Positions 6,886 to 15,878 are shown, numbered from the stretch's first letter. The stretch is 64,000 bases of DNA from UBA8296 sp031581145 (GCA_031581145.1 JAVLBP010000006.1:1-64000); one strand, 5' to 3'. Notes: generated by a model not told the origin, from the letters alone. Translations and numbers: made by a program.

Positions 6886-8318
6886 AACATCATGGCTAAG
6901 GGGTTCTCAAGCATGTGCTTCAACTCATTCAGGTACTCTGCGGCTTTAGCACCGTCGACAATGCGATGGTCACTGGAGAGTGTGAGTTTTAATCGCTTGC
7001 CTGGAACAATGGCCCCATCCTTGACAACTGCCTCATCGCGAATACCACCTACTGCCAAAATGGCGGCGTTGGGCGGGTTGATAATGGCGGTAAATTCATC
7101 AATTCCAAACATCCCCAGATTACTAATGGTAAAGGTGCTGCCTTCCATTTGTTGGGGTTGAAGCTTTTTGTCCCGAGCCAGTCCAGCCAATTCCTTGGAT
7201 TCTGCCGAGATCTCCATGAGGGATTTTTGATCCGTATGGGTGATCACAGGTGTCAGCAATCCCTCATCCACAGCCACAGCAAATGCGATATGGACATCAT
7301 GATGAATCGTCATCTCGGTCTCATTCCACGATCCATTCACCCAAGGATGCTTTTTGAGAGATAACGCGGACGCTTTGAGGATAATATCATTAAAACTAAT
7401 CTTGACGGGGCTCACTTGGTTGAGCTGACCTCGCGCTGCCACGACATTGGCCATATCGACATCCACACTCACATAAAAATGGGGGTTCGTGAATTTGCTT
7501 TCGGACAGGCGGCGGGCAATCACTTTGCGCATTTGTGACACTTTTACCTTCTCAGAGCCACTCGATGGACGTGCTACGGGTGCGGCGGGTTGCGGAGATG
7601 GCGCTGGCTCGGGCGCAGATGTGGGTGCGGACACGGTACTCGCCTGAGCTGCTGGAGCTGCTGGCGAGGTTGTGCCCCCAGCAAGGGCTTTTTCAACATC
7701 TGCAATCACAACACGGCCATTGGGTCCAGAGCCTTGAAGAGATTGCAGGTCCACACCTTTTTCTGCTGCTACTTTCTTGGCAAGTGGAGAGGCTTTCACA
7801 CGTCCATTCACCGAGCTTGCACTGGCTGTTGTACTCTGTGCGTCTGAGGACTCGGTTGTCCCAGAACCAAGGCCACCAAAAATAGGGTCGAAGGATTCAC
7901 TTGCTGGATCGGGGGTGGCAGCCTCATTTGCTGCCTCTCTTGCTGAATCGGGGGCCTCACCCTCATTTGCTGTCTCACTTACAGCCTCACTTGCACTACT
8001 TTCTCCACCACTTTCAGCACCTGTTGCTCCACTTGCACCCGCACTTGCTCCTCCAGAAACAAGTCCAGAAATATCCTCGCCAGGCTCACCAATGACAGCT
8101 ACGAGTCCCCCTAATGGAATGGTATCCCCTTCATCCACCAACAGTTTCAAGACGGTACCTGAGTCAAACACCTCCATTTCCATGGTGGCTTTATCGGTCT
8201 CCACATCTGCAATAATATCTCCTGCAGAGACTGTGTCACCTTCCTTAATATTCCACTTTGCCAGAACACCTTCCTCCATGGTGTCACTGAGCTTAGGCAT
8301 TTCAACTTTTATCGCCAT
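6882..8318 (-). CDS. pdhC: pyruvate dehydrogenase E2 (dihydrolipoyl acetyltransferase)
   Basis: 478 residues: an N-terminal lipoyl domain with VETDKATME (lipoyl-Lys43), a long Gly/Ser/Ala/Glu-rich linker (about 85-165), an E3/E1-binding domain (VKASPLAKKVAAEKG to VEKALAGG), a second Ala/Pro linker, and the CAT domain ending in SSDHRIVDG with catalytic His near 451. It transfers the acetyl group from lipoate to CoA. The first linker is made of short degenerate repeats (for example SASEAVSETANEG). The gene is preceded by pdhA and pdhB on the same strand and runs into rfbA with a four-base overlap. No E3 (lpd) gene is in the window. Confidence 0.95.
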   Translation of the reverse strand: MAIKVEMPKLSDTMEEGVLAKWNIKEGDTVSAGDIIADVETDKATMEMEVFDSGTVLKLLVDEGDTIPLGGLVAVIGEPGEDISGLVSGGASAGASGATGAESGGESSASEAVSETANEGEAPDSAREAANEAATPDPASESFDPIFGGLGSGTTESSDAQSTTASASSVNGRVKASPLAKKVAAEKGVDLQSLQGSGPNGRVVIADVEKALAGGTTSPAAPAAQASTVSAPTSAPEPAPSPQPAAPVARPSSGSEKVKVSQMRKVIARRLSESKFTNPHFYVSVDVDMANVVAARGQLNQVSPVKISFNDIILKASALSLKKHPWVNGSWNETEMTIHHDVHIAFAVAVDEGLLTPVITHTDQKSLMEISAESKELAGLARDKKLQPQQMEGSTFTISNLGMFGIDEFTAIINPPNAAILAVGGIRDEAVVKDGAIVPGKRLKLTLSSDHRIVDGAKAAEYLNELKHMLENPLAMML

Positions 8319-8327
8319 GACTGTCGA

Positions 8328-9311
8328 CTAAGATTTATATAATACTTGCTTAGCTCCATCAACAACATCCTTCACCGATGGAAACCAGGCATCAAACAAC
8401 GATTTCGAAAACGGGGCACTCACATCTGGCAAGGTTACGCGAACCACAGGGGCATCCAATTCGTCAAAGGCATCACGTTGCAAGAGGTACCCTACTTCAG
8501 CGGCTGTTCCAGCAAATGGATGGGCTTCGTCCACGACTACACATCGGTGCGTTTTCTTAATGGAGGCTATGACCGTGTCCATATCTAGTGGCTTCACTGA
8601 GCGTAAATCAACGATCTCCGCTTCGATCCCATCCTTCGCAAGCTCATTTGCTGCTTTGACCACCGTATGGTAAATCTTGCCGTGCGTCACCAAAGTGACG
8701 TCACTCCCTTCTCTTTTGACAGCCGCTTTGCCAATCGGGATCAAGTGCTCTGGGTCTTCATTCACGTCACCTTTGAGGCCATACATCTGCTCCGACTCCA
8801 TGAAGAGTACGGTATCATTGTCGCGAATGGCAGACTTTAGCAAACCTTTTGCATCGCCTGGTTCTGATGGGTTAATAACTTTGATCCCAGGGAAATGTGC
8901 ATACATGCTTTCATACGCGACCGAATGAGTAGCACCCAACTGACCTGCCGAAGCATTGGGTCCACGGAAGACAATCGGAACACTCACCTGGCCACCCAGC
9001 ATGTACTTCGCTTTGGAGGCATGATTGATAATTTGATCGGCCGCCAATACAGCAAAATTGAAGGTCATAAACTCGATAATGGGGCGAAGTCCATTCATCG
9101 CTGCACCGACGCCAATGCCCGCAAATCCAAGCTCAGCAATGGGGGTATCGATCACACGTTTGAATCCATAGGTCTCTAGGAGCCCCTCAGTCACTTTGTA
9201 GGCACCATTATACTCAGAAACCTCTTCCCCCATGATGAATACGTTTTCATCGCGTGCCATCTCCTCATCGATAGCTTGGCGAAGGGCCTCTCTAAATTGA
9301 AGTTCTGCCAT
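8328..9311 (-). CDS. pdhB: pyruvate dehydrogenase E1 component, beta subunit
   Basis: 327 residues with the transketolase-like pyrimidine-binding fold. The N-terminal FREALRQAIDEEMARDENVF leads into MGEEVSEYNGAYK, followed by DTPIAELGFAGIGVGAA, EFMTFNFA, and the C-terminal transketolase domain with DLRSVKPLDMDT and VVDEAHPFAG. Together with PdhA it forms the thiamine-diphosphate-dependent E1 that decarboxylates pyruvate and acetylates the E2 lipoyl arm. There are five intergenic bases to pdhA and nine to pdhC. Confidence 0.95.
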   Translation of the reverse strand: MAELQFREALRQAIDEEMARDENVFIMGEEVSEYNGAYKVTEGLLETYGFKRVIDTPIAELGFAGIGVGAAMNGLRPIIEFMTFNFAVLAADQIINHASKAKYMLGGQVSVPIVFRGPNASAGQLGATHSVAYESMYAHFPGIKVINPSEPGDAKGLLKSAIRDNDTVLFMESEQMYGLKGDVNEDPEHLIPIGKAAVKREGSDVTLVTHGKIYHTVVKAANELAKDGIEAEIVDLRSVKPLDMDTVIASIKKTHRCVVVDEAHPFAGTAAEVGYLLQRDAFDELDAPVVRVTLPDVSAPFSKSLFDAWFPSVKDVVDGAKQVLYKS

Positions 9312-9316
9312 GTTCT

Positions 9317-10438
9317 TTACTTATGGAATACAGGGTTTGGCTCGGAGAACATATCCTCGTAGAGCGCACTTTCTTCTGGGAATGGTGAATTGTCCGCAAA
9401 TTCAATGGCGTCCATCACCTCTTCCTCCACTTTCTCATAAATCGTATCAATCGCCTTCTGAGTCGCCATCTTTTTATCAAGTAGGACGGTTTTTAGACGC
9501 TCAATGGGGTCAAGTGATTGAAACTCCTCCATCTCATCTTTGTCACGATACTTTTGAGGGTCACTCATCGAATGACCTCGATAACGATAGGTACGAATCT
9601 CAACAAACCAAGGCATTGAATCCTTGCGTACGTCGGCTGCCATCTCTTTCATCGCTTCATACACCGATAGTACATCCATCCCGTTGACTACCCGGTGCTT
9701 CATGCCATACCCAAGAGCTCGCTCCCATAATTCACCTGTGGAATGACGGCGTGTGGCCGTACCCATGGCGTACCCATTATTTTCTACGATAAACATGATG
9801 GGTAGCTTCCATAACTGCGCCATATTCATGGTCTCATGTAGTGCGCCTTGGTCCACGGCGCCGTCACCCATAAAACAGGTCGTGACGCGGTCCAAGTCTT
9901 TGTACTTGTTGGCAAAGGCCAAGCCACCGCCAAGGGGAATATGACCTCCAACAATCCCATATCCACCCCAATAGTGCTCCTCAACATTCGCAAAGTGCAT
10001 CGATCCCCCTTTGCCTTTGGAGCATCCAGTAGCCTTTCCAAATAATTCAGCCATCCCTTCTCGCGCGGAAACACCTCTCACAAGACCCCAGCCATGATCA
10101 CGATAGGCCGTGATAATGTCATCATCATCCTTTAATGCAGCGGTCGTTCCTGTTGAGACAGCCTCTTGGCCAATGTAGAGGTGCAAAAATCCACCAAACT
10201 TGCCTTTCTGATACATTTGCATCGCACGTTCTTCGAATCGGCGCTGAAGAACCATGCTCTCAAACATCTCAAGAAGTTGACCTTTTTTGAGTCCTAACTT
10301 TGCAGGCGTAGCGGTTGTGGGTTCGGGCAGATCCACCGCTTTTTCGAATAGCGACGTCTCTTTTTTGCCATTTTGTTTGGGGCTCGCTAACTCTGCGGCT
10401 GCCTTCCCAACTGGAGTAAAAATAGCTTCTTTTGTCAT
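9317..10438 (-). CDS. pdhA: pyruvate dehydrogenase E1 component, alpha subunit
   Basis: 373 residues. The thiamine-diphosphate motif begins at GDGAVDQGALHE and ends at NNGYAMGT. RRFEERAMQMYQKGKFGGFLH and YRGHSMSDPQKYR are typical of E1-alpha, the latter being the phosphorylation-loop region in eukaryotes. The first 35-40 residues are a variable extension. It is the first gene of the pdhABC operon, whose promoter must lie in the 10439-10597 gap shared with the divergent hicAB module. I could not identify a clear -10 on this strand. Confidence 0.95.
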   Translation of the reverse strand: MTKEAIFTPVGKAAAELASPKQNGKKETSLFEKAVDLPEPTTATPAKLGLKKGQLLEMFESMVLQRRFEERAMQMYQKGKFGGFLHLYIGQEAVSTGTTAALKDDDDIITAYRDHGWGLVRGVSAREGMAELFGKATGCSKGKGGSMHFANVEEHYWGGYGIVGGHIPLGGGLAFANKYKDLDRVTTCFMGDGAVDQGALHETMNMAQLWKLPIMFIVENNGYAMGTATRRHSTGELWERALGYGMKHRVVNGMDVLSVYEAMKEMAADVRKDSMPWFVEIRTYRYRGHSMSDPQKYRDKDEMEEFQSLDPIERLKTVLLDKKMATQKAIDTIYEKVEEEVMDAIEFADNSPFPEESALYEDMFSEPNPVFHK

Positions 10439-10529
10439 CGGCGTTGTTCACTTAATTTGGCTTCGAAGATACGGTTTTTTGGCGGGATTCCACCGGTGGA
10501 GTACGCTGAGATTATCAAAGAAGACTTGT

Positions 10530-10612
10530 TTGCAACTATATTATTTTGCAACTATTGTATAGTTGCTATTATATTAAGCGCCCAGTATCTTGCAACTATG
10601 AGTAAGTTGCAA
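10530..10612 (+). promoter_or_regulatory. hicAB promoter with repeated TTGCAACTAT half-sites
   Basis: Three direct copies of TTGCAACTAT lie at 10530-10539, 10546-10555 and 10590-10599. Two inverted copies follow: ATAGTTGC at 10559-10566 and AGTTGCAA at 10605-10612. Two palindromes result: GCAACTAT-TGT-ATAGTTGC (10548-10566), and TTGCAACT-N7-AGTTGCAA (10590-10612), whose spacer contains the hicA start codon. A promoter reads TTGCAA (10546-10551), 18 bp, TATATT (10570-10575). The layout fits autorepression by HicB and could also affect the divergent pdhA promoter. Confidence 0.6.
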
Positions 10613-10855
10613 AAAGCTAAGAATAAGTTATTGAATACCAACCAAGTATTCACTATTCAAGAGCTTGACTACTTACTTAAACAACTAGATTATTCCGAAA
10701 AAATGACCGGCAAAACCTCCGGGTCAAGGCTAGCCTATATTCATTCTAACACTAAGCATATCATTAGATTGCATAAACCACACCCTGGAAAGGAATTAAA
10801 AAAATATATGCGTCAGTACGTTATCGATGAATTAAAAAACCAAGGCCTTTTATGA
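10598..10855 (+). CDS. hicA: HicA-family mRNA interferase toxin
   Basis: 85 residues from the ATG at 10598. Longer readings starting further upstream run through the operator repeats and are unlikely. The core SGSRLAYIH, HIIRLHKPHPGKELK and YVIDELKNQGLL is the dsRBD-like HicA fold of the subfamily carrying GSR and the conserved HxPHPG histidines. HicA toxins cleave mRNA and are neutralised by HicB. The stop overlaps the hicB start (ATGA). Base composition is more AT-rich than the flanking pdhA and alaS genes, suggesting an acquired module. Confidence 0.85.
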   Translation: MSKLQKAKNKLLNTNQVFTIQELDYLLKQLDYSEKMTGKTSGSRLAYIHSNTKHIIRLHKPHPGKELKKYMRQYVIDELKNQGLL

Positions 10856-11205
10856 TAAACACATTGAAATACAAAGACTATATAGCGTCGATTCACTACT
10901 CAAGCGAGGATGATGTGTTTTATGGGAAGCTTGAAGGAATTGAAGATCTAGTCACATTTGAAGCTGTGGATGTTAAGGGGTTGAAAAAAGCGTTTCATGA
11001 CGCCGTGGATGATTATCAAGAGCTTTGTGAACAGACGGGTAAAACACCTTTTAAATCATTTAAGGGTTCATTTAATGTTCGAGTAGGGTCCAAGTTACAC
11101 TCAAAAGCGTACGAGCATGCATTATTGCAAGGGAAGTCATTAAACCAATACGTACATGACGCGATCCAAAGCAAGGTAGAAGAGGGTGAGAGTCAGTACA
11201 AATAA
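10852..11205 (+). CDS. hicB: HicB-family antitoxin
   Basis: 117 residues. The N-terminal degenerate RNase H-like domain begins LKYKDYIASIHYSSEDDVF and carries GKLEGIEDLVTFEA. The C-terminal part has FNVRVGSKLHSKAYEHALLQ followed by GKSLNQYVHDAI, a ribbon-helix-helix DNA-binding domain. It should bind HicA and the repeated operator upstream. It is translationally coupled to hicA. The stop is 12 bp from the convergent alaS stop, and no terminator is visible in that gap. Confidence 0.86.
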   Translation: MINTLKYKDYIASIHYSSEDDVFYGKLEGIEDLVTFEAVDVKGLKKAFHDAVDDYQELCEQTGKTPFKSFKGSFNVRVGSKLHSKAYEHALLQGKSLNQYVHDAIQSKVEEGESQYK

Positions 11206-11217
11206 CTTTGGATCCCG

Positions 11218-13971
11218 CTACCCCAGCAGTTCTTTTAGCTGATCACCCGCCTTTGCCACGAGTTCATCCATTCCGTCTGGATTTTTGCCCCCCGCCGTTG
11301 CAAGATTTGGCTGACCTCCACCTCCACCCCCAACCAAAGCGGCTAAACCTTTTACCCATGTCCCGGCATGACCACCACGTTGAATCACGTCGTCTGTCAT
11401 TGCTGCCATGAGGGCCACTTTTCCTTGATCGGGATCATGAGAAACCAACACAATGGCTAAGCCGGCTCGCTTCTGGCGCAAGGCCTCATACCCCATTTGT
11501 TTTAGCCCGTCCATGGAGGCGCCCGGCACCTTCGAGGCGATTAAGTGAAGTTCATTATTGAGAGCGACCGCTTGATCTATCAATTTTGGCAGCTGCCCAA
11601 GAAGTTGTTTTTGAGAGATAGAGTGAAGCTTCGACTCTAACTCTTTTTTTGATTCTTGGAGTTGCTGAATCGACTCACTTAGGCTTGACGCACCTCCACC
11701 AACCATTTGTTGCGCGTCCGATAGTGCTTGAAGTTGACTTTGGACGTAGGACAATGCTGCAGACCCTGTTAAAGCCTCAATTCGACGCACACCTGCAGAG
11801 GCCGATGACTCAGAAGTAATCACGTACAATCCAAGCTCACCCGTGGCCTGAACATGTGTTCCAGCGCATAATTCCACCGAAAACTCAGGGTCAAAGGTGA
11901 CAATTCGGACCGATTCACCATATTTCTCCCCAAAAAGCATCATGGCACCTCGCTCCTTGGCTTGATCAATGGGCACATCACGCTCCTCTGTCATAGGGAT
12001 ATTTTCTTGGATTTTAAGATTCACCTGCTGCTGAATATGAGCCAAGGTTTCTTGAGGGATTTGCTCAAAATGGGCGAAGTCAAACCTCATCCGGTCATGC
12101 GTGACTAGAGATCCTTTCTGGACGACATGGGATCCGAGGGTTTCTCGCAGAATTGCGTGCACTAAGTGAGCTGAGCTGTGGTGCTTGGCGGTTTCGGTGC
12201 GTCTAACTTGATCAACCTGCGCCGTCCATGGTCCTGAAAACGACGCTGGATCTCGATCTACGGTATGGACGAAACCATATGGCCCCTTTTGAACATCCAA
12301 GATTTGAAGTGTCTCAGTGGGTGAGACCAACACCCCATGATCTGCGGTTTGACCCCCACTTTCGGCATAAAACGGGCTTTTGTCTAACAGCACAAGGTGT
12401 CTGTCTCCTTTTTTCGTCGACAACGTGGCTTTGGCCACTAGTTGCACCTCAGACTCAAGCTTATCATAACCAACAAAGTCGAAGGCGTCCCCAAGTGCGT
12501 CTAATGACTTGACCGATGCCTCTGGATTGAGTTTCCAAACCTCGGCATCATTTGCTGACGCTGTTGCGATTGCACCTGCGGCTCGTGCACGCTCTTTTTG
12601 CTGGGCCATGAGTGCATCAAATCCCTCCAAGTCCACCTCAAGCCCTTGTTCACGCGCAATTAATGAGGTTAAATCAACGGGAAATCCATAGGTGTCGTGC
12701 AGCATGAAAGCGGCCTCTCCTGAAACTTGGCTTTGGCCCTTGGTTAACTCTTGAAAACGCTCAATTCCTTGACCTAACGTCTTGATAAATGACGCTTCTT
12801 CTGCTCGGATAATCTCTTGCAATGATGATTTTTGAGCCTCTAATTCTGGAAATACATCCTTGAACTGTTGCGCAAGAGGATCTACAAATCGGTGCATGAA
12901 TGGCTCTTTGTATCCAAGCCGATCCCATCCATAACGAACCGCTCGCCGTAAGATCCTACGAATGACATAGCCACGCCCTTCATTCGATGGCATCGCTCCA
13001 TCGCCCGCGGCAAAGGCTACAGCACGAATGTGGTCAGCAATCACACGGATCGCAATATCCGTTGACTCCTCTTTGCCATAGGTCACACCTGCATCCTTGG
13101 CAATCGCTTGGATGAGGCCTTCAAATACATCGGAGTCATAGTTGGAGGTTTTGCCTTGTAACACCGCACAGATGCGCTCAAAGCCCATGCCCGTGTCGAC
13201 ATGTTTGTCTGGCAGCGGTTTTAAGGAGCCATCTTTTTGACGGTCAAATTGAATAAAGACGAGGTTCCAAATTTCCATCACCTGTGGGTCATCGGCATTC
13301 ACTAACGAAGCACCAGAAGTCTTGGCACGCTCTTCATCAGAGCGTAGATCGATGTGAATTTCTGAGCATGGACCACTCGGCCCCGTATCCCCCATCTCCC
13401 AAAAATTATCCTTCTTCCCACAGCGTAGGATATGATCTCGAGCAATTGAGGTTTTAGACGCCCAAAGCTCCTCAGCCTCGGTATCGGCAGGCACGCCATC
13501 TTGGTCATCCCCACCAAAAACAGTTGCATATAATCTGTCGGGATCCAATCCCCAACGATCTACCAAAAGCTCCCACGCCCACTCGATAGCCTCTTCTTTG
13601 AAATAATCACCAAAAGACCAATTGCCAAGCATCTCGAACAGGGTGTGATGATAGGTATCAATACCCACCTCTTCGAGATCGTTGTGCTTCCCGCTCACAC
13701 GGATACATTTTTGGGTATCGACCACACGGCGAAATTCCTTGCCTTGTACCATATGACCCGCCTGTTGCCCCAAAAATATGGGCTTGAAGGGCGCCATCCC
13801 TGCATTGATAAAGAGTAATGTAGGATCATCCGAGGGGACCACAGGTGAACTGGGGACAATTGCGTGGCCTTTTTCCGCAAAAAAATCAAAAAACGACTGG
13901 CGGATCTCGTGAGATGTCATTGAGTTAGATGTCACTGAGTTAGATGTCACTGGATTGGATGTTGAAGTCAT
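11218..13971 (-). CDS. alaS: alanine--tRNA ligase
   Basis: 917 residues from the ATG at 13971, somewhat longer than the usual 870-880. The order is class II catalytic domain (SSPVVPSDDPTLLFINAGM near the N terminus), tRNA-recognition helices, an editing domain with HHSSAHLVHAIL and CAGTHVQATGELG, a coiled coil (LSESIQQLQESKKELESKL), and the C-Ala domain with the Gly-rich GGGGGGQPNLATAGG. It charges tRNA-Ala and hydrolyses mis-acylated Ser/Gly. The first 17 residues (MTSTSNPVTSNSVTSNS) come from a 15-bp tandem repeat; the conserved protein begins at MTSHEIRQ, so the ATG at 13920 is an alternative start. AGGAGG-like sequences lie 16 bp or more upstream of 13971. Confidence 0.95.
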   Translation of the reverse strand: MTSTSNPVTSNSVTSNSMTSHEIRQSFFDFFAEKGHAIVPSSPVVPSDDPTLLFINAGMAPFKPIFLGQQAGHMVQGKEFRRVVDTQKCIRVSGKHNDLEEVGIDTYHHTLFEMLGNWSFGDYFKEEAIEWAWELLVDRWGLDPDRLYATVFGGDDQDGVPADTEAEELWASKTSIARDHILRCGKKDNFWEMGDTGPSGPCSEIHIDLRSDEERAKTSGASLVNADDPQVMEIWNLVFIQFDRQKDGSLKPLPDKHVDTGMGFERICAVLQGKTSNYDSDVFEGLIQAIAKDAGVTYGKEESTDIAIRVIADHIRAVAFAAGDGAMPSNEGRGYVIRRILRRAVRYGWDRLGYKEPFMHRFVDPLAQQFKDVFPELEAQKSSLQEIIRAEEASFIKTLGQGIERFQELTKGQSQVSGEAAFMLHDTYGFPVDLTSLIAREQGLEVDLEGFDALMAQQKERARAAGAIATASANDAEVWKLNPEASVKSLDALGDAFDFVGYDKLESEVQLVAKATLSTKKGDRHLVLLDKSPFYAESGGQTADHGVLVSPTETLQILDVQKGPYGFVHTVDRDPASFSGPWTAQVDQVRRTETAKHHSSAHLVHAILRETLGSHVVQKGSLVTHDRMRFDFAHFEQIPQETLAHIQQQVNLKIQENIPMTEERDVPIDQAKERGAMMLFGEKYGESVRIVTFDPEFSVELCAGTHVQATGELGLYVITSESSASAGVRRIEALTGSAALSYVQSQLQALSDAQQMVGGGASSLSESIQQLQESKKELESKLHSISQKQLLGQLPKLIDQAVALNNELHLIASKVPGASMDGLKQMGYEALRQKRAGLAIVLVSHDPDQGKVALMAAMTDDVIQRGGHAGTWVKGLAALVGGGGGGQPNLATAGGKNPDGMDELVAKAGDQLKELLG
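13913..13957 (-). repeat. 15-bp tandem repeat at the alaS 5' end
   Basis: Three in-frame copies of a 15-bp unit (gatgtcactgagtta on the plus strand, each with one or a few changes) at 13913-13927, 13928-13942 and 13943-13957. Each encodes (V/M)TSNS. Every unit carries an in-frame GTG or ATG, so the array multiplies possible start codons for AlaRS. Confidence 0.8.
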
Positions 13972-13986
13972 GTCGTCGGTTTAAGA

Positions 13987-14068
13987 TACCTCCTCCTAAT
14001 ACACCTCCTCAAAGAGTCTATTAGTATACCTCCTCAAAGAGTCTATTAGTATACCTCCTCAAAGAGTC
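13987..14068 (-). repeat. 25-bp tandem repeat spanning the ferredoxin-NADP reductase stop codon
   Basis: A 25-bp unit, cctcctcaaagagtctattagtata on the plus strand read as two parts (cctcctcaaagagtc and tattagtata), occurs at 14004-14028 and 14029-14053. A 15-bp partial third copy sits at 14054-14068 and a diverged piece at 13987-14003. The reductase stop (14046-14048) lies inside. On the coding strand each copy contains AGGAGGT, giving several strong Shine-Dalgarno-like sites ahead of alaS. Confidence 0.85.
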
Positions 14069-14984
14069 GAGGCCCTGGTTTGACGTTTTTTTTGAAGTCT
14101 TCTTCTGTAATGGTTGCCTCACCCGAGGTCACGTCATTCAACCATGCAGCACCCTCTTCATGCTTTGGTTCAAAATAACTTGAATGTCCTTGCTTGAGGA
14201 GGGTTTTGTAGATTCCCCATTCCATCCCTTTGAGTCCACAAATGTAAATCAGTGTGTTTTTTGCCGCGACTTGGTCTCGGACAGACTCAGGTGCATCCTC
14301 AAGGATTGTATGGACATAGGCCTTGGACCCATCCGAGCGTCGATCTTCACGAGAGATCGCTTTTAAAAAGTGAAAAGAGCGATAATCCTTGGCTAGAGAC
14401 TCAAATTCGGTGCGGTATAACACATCGGTACGATAGGCACATCCAAATGCAAGAGTGGCAGAGGTCTTGGACAAATCCAACTCTTGAATCATCCCGCGAA
14501 AGGGGGCCACACCTGTACCCGTTGCAAAGAAGAGATACTGATATTCATCAGTTTGCTCTGGGAGTAAAAACCTGCGACCGCTAGGTCCCGTAAGCATCAC
14601 AGGATCCCCTGGCTCAAGGTCACATAGATAATTTGAGGCGACTCCTGTGTAGAGTTTTCCCTCAATTTCCTCAATCGTCCGTTTTACCGTCGTACTGATT
14701 AAATGAGCGTGCCCCCCTTCACCTCGCGATGGGGAGGCAAGGGAATAAAGTCGGAGTTTATGAGGTTTACCCTTGGCATCTTCCCCAGGGGCTAACACAC
14801 CTACAGATTGACCTGCAGCGACTTGCCCCTCTAGCTCTGTCCCAGCAACATCAAAGACAAGGTGTCGCACAATATTTGGACTTGGTGCATCGGTGACAAT
14901 TCGATTCTCCACAACCGTGGCTTGGACAGGAGATTTTATGTTATAAAGATTGAGTTTAACCTTAGGAAGTGCGATTTCAGCCAT
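14046..14984 (-). CDS. ferredoxin--NADP(+) reductase, plant/cyanobacterial type
   Basis: 312 residues. The FAD domain carries LRLYSLAS (77-84), GVASNYLCDLEPGD and GPSGRRFLLP. The NADP domain carries FFATGTGVAPFRGM (152-165), AFGCAYRTDVLYR and YICGLKGMEWGIY. The C terminus is an aromatic Tyr (RLFEEVY), which stacks on FAD in plant-type FNR. It exchanges electrons between ferredoxin or flavodoxin and NADP(H). BoxA-like reductases share this fold and cannot be ruled out, but no box genes are near. It is divergent from the electron-transfer flavoprotein genes and is followed by alaS, with the tandem repeat between. Confidence 0.88.
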   Translation of the reverse strand: MAEIALPKVKLNLYNIKSPVQATVVENRIVTDAPSPNIVRHLVFDVAGTELEGQVAAGQSVGVLAPGEDAKGKPHKLRLYSLASPSRGEGGHAHLISTTVKRTIEEIEGKLYTGVASNYLCDLEPGDPVMLTGPSGRRFLLPEQTDEYQYLFFATGTGVAPFRGMIQELDLSKTSATLAFGCAYRTDVLYRTEFESLAKDYRSFHFLKAISREDRRSDGSKAYVHTILEDAPESVRDQVAAKNTLIYICGLKGMEWGIYKTLLKQGHSSYFEPKHEEGAAWLNDVTSGEATITEEDFKKNVKPGPRLFEEVY

Positions 14985-15083
14985 GAATTACAGACGCTGG
15001 ATGTTTTCTGACATCAAAAGATACAAAATGACTGGACCTCTATTTGTCTTATCCAAATGGAAGCGTTTTTTCTATATTCCGGC

Positions 15084-15878
15084 ATGAGCCAAGACCGAAC
15101 GATTTTAGTTTGTGCCAAAGAGACTCCGGATACCTATTCCGATTTGAGTTTTTCTAATGGCGGTGTTCAATTTTCAAATCCTAGGCCTGTATTAAGCGCC
15201 TATGATGCCTCAGCCCTTGAGGAAGCGTTGGTTCTGTCCGAAGCCCATGGGTTTCGGGTTCACGTTGTGATGGTGGGCCCTGAACGGGCGTCCGAAACCT
15301 TGCGCAAAGCCTTGGCAATGGGGGCACATGAGGCTACACTGCTGACGGGTGCACCAGAAGAGGCAGATTCAGCTGTGATTGCGAAAATTTTAGCCTCATT
15401 TGTCCAACAATTTGGCCCCGATGCTGTGATTATGGGGCGTCAATCTCAAGACACCGATGTTGGGCTTGCCGGCGGCATGCTCGCGGACCATTTGAACTGG
15501 CCATGGACAACCAATGCGATTGGCATTCGATTTGAAGAGGAAGCCTTTTGGGTGAAGCGACAAGGAGATTCCGCCCAAGAGTGGATTGCAAGTCCTATAC
15601 CTTGTTTGATTACCTGTTCCAATAATTTGAATGACCCTAGAATCCCAACCCTAAAAGGGATTATGGCATCCAAGAAAAAGCCGATGCACATTGAAGGGAT
15701 CGACTCTCTGCCAGGCGGAGATGTGCTGTCCACGCTCGCGCCGACTACATCCATCGAATCGCTCACCCCTATGCCTGAACGTGCGGCAGGAGAACTTGTG
15801 GAGGGGGACCTTGAGACGCTTGTCGACGCACTCAAAAAAGGATTGGCATCCATACCAGAAACGGGGGTTGACTCATGA
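15084..15878 (+). CDS. etfB: electron transfer flavoprotein, beta subunit
   Basis: 264 residues from the ATG at 15084 (MSQDRTILVCAKETPD). An upstream ATG at 15057 would add nine residues not found in the family. The fold follows EtfB: ILVCAKETPD, an adenine-nucleotide site around ALEEALVLSE and ALAMGAHEATLL, PDAVIMGRQSQDTDVG, and the C-terminal KGIMASKKKP. EtfAB carries electrons from acyl-CoA dehydrogenases to the quinone pool. The last bases overlap etfA. A TATATT box at 15073-15078 sits just before the start, but no -35 is properly spaced. Confidence 0.9.
   Translation: MSQDRTILVCAKETPDTYSDLSFSNGGVQFSNPRPVLSAYDASALEEALVLSEAHGFRVHVVMVGPERASETLRKALAMGAHEATLLTGAPEEADSAVIAKILASFVQQFGPDAVIMGRQSQDTDVGLAGGMLADHLNWPWTTNAIGIRFEEEAFWVKRQGDSAQEWIASPIPCLITCSNNLNDPRIPTLKGIMASKKKPMHIEGIDSLPGGDVLSTLAPTTSIESLTPMPERAAGELVEGDLETLVDALKKGLASIPETGVDS

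Noticed and set aside
7777..8331. 184-codon plus-strand frame opposite the E2 gene
   Set aside because: It is the antisense of the Gly/Ser/Ala-rich linker and lipoyl domain; composition explains the open frame.
10457..10855. 132-residue version of the HicA gene starting at 10457
   Set aside because: The extra 47 residues are translated from the promoter and operator repeats; the conserved protein begins at ATG 10598.
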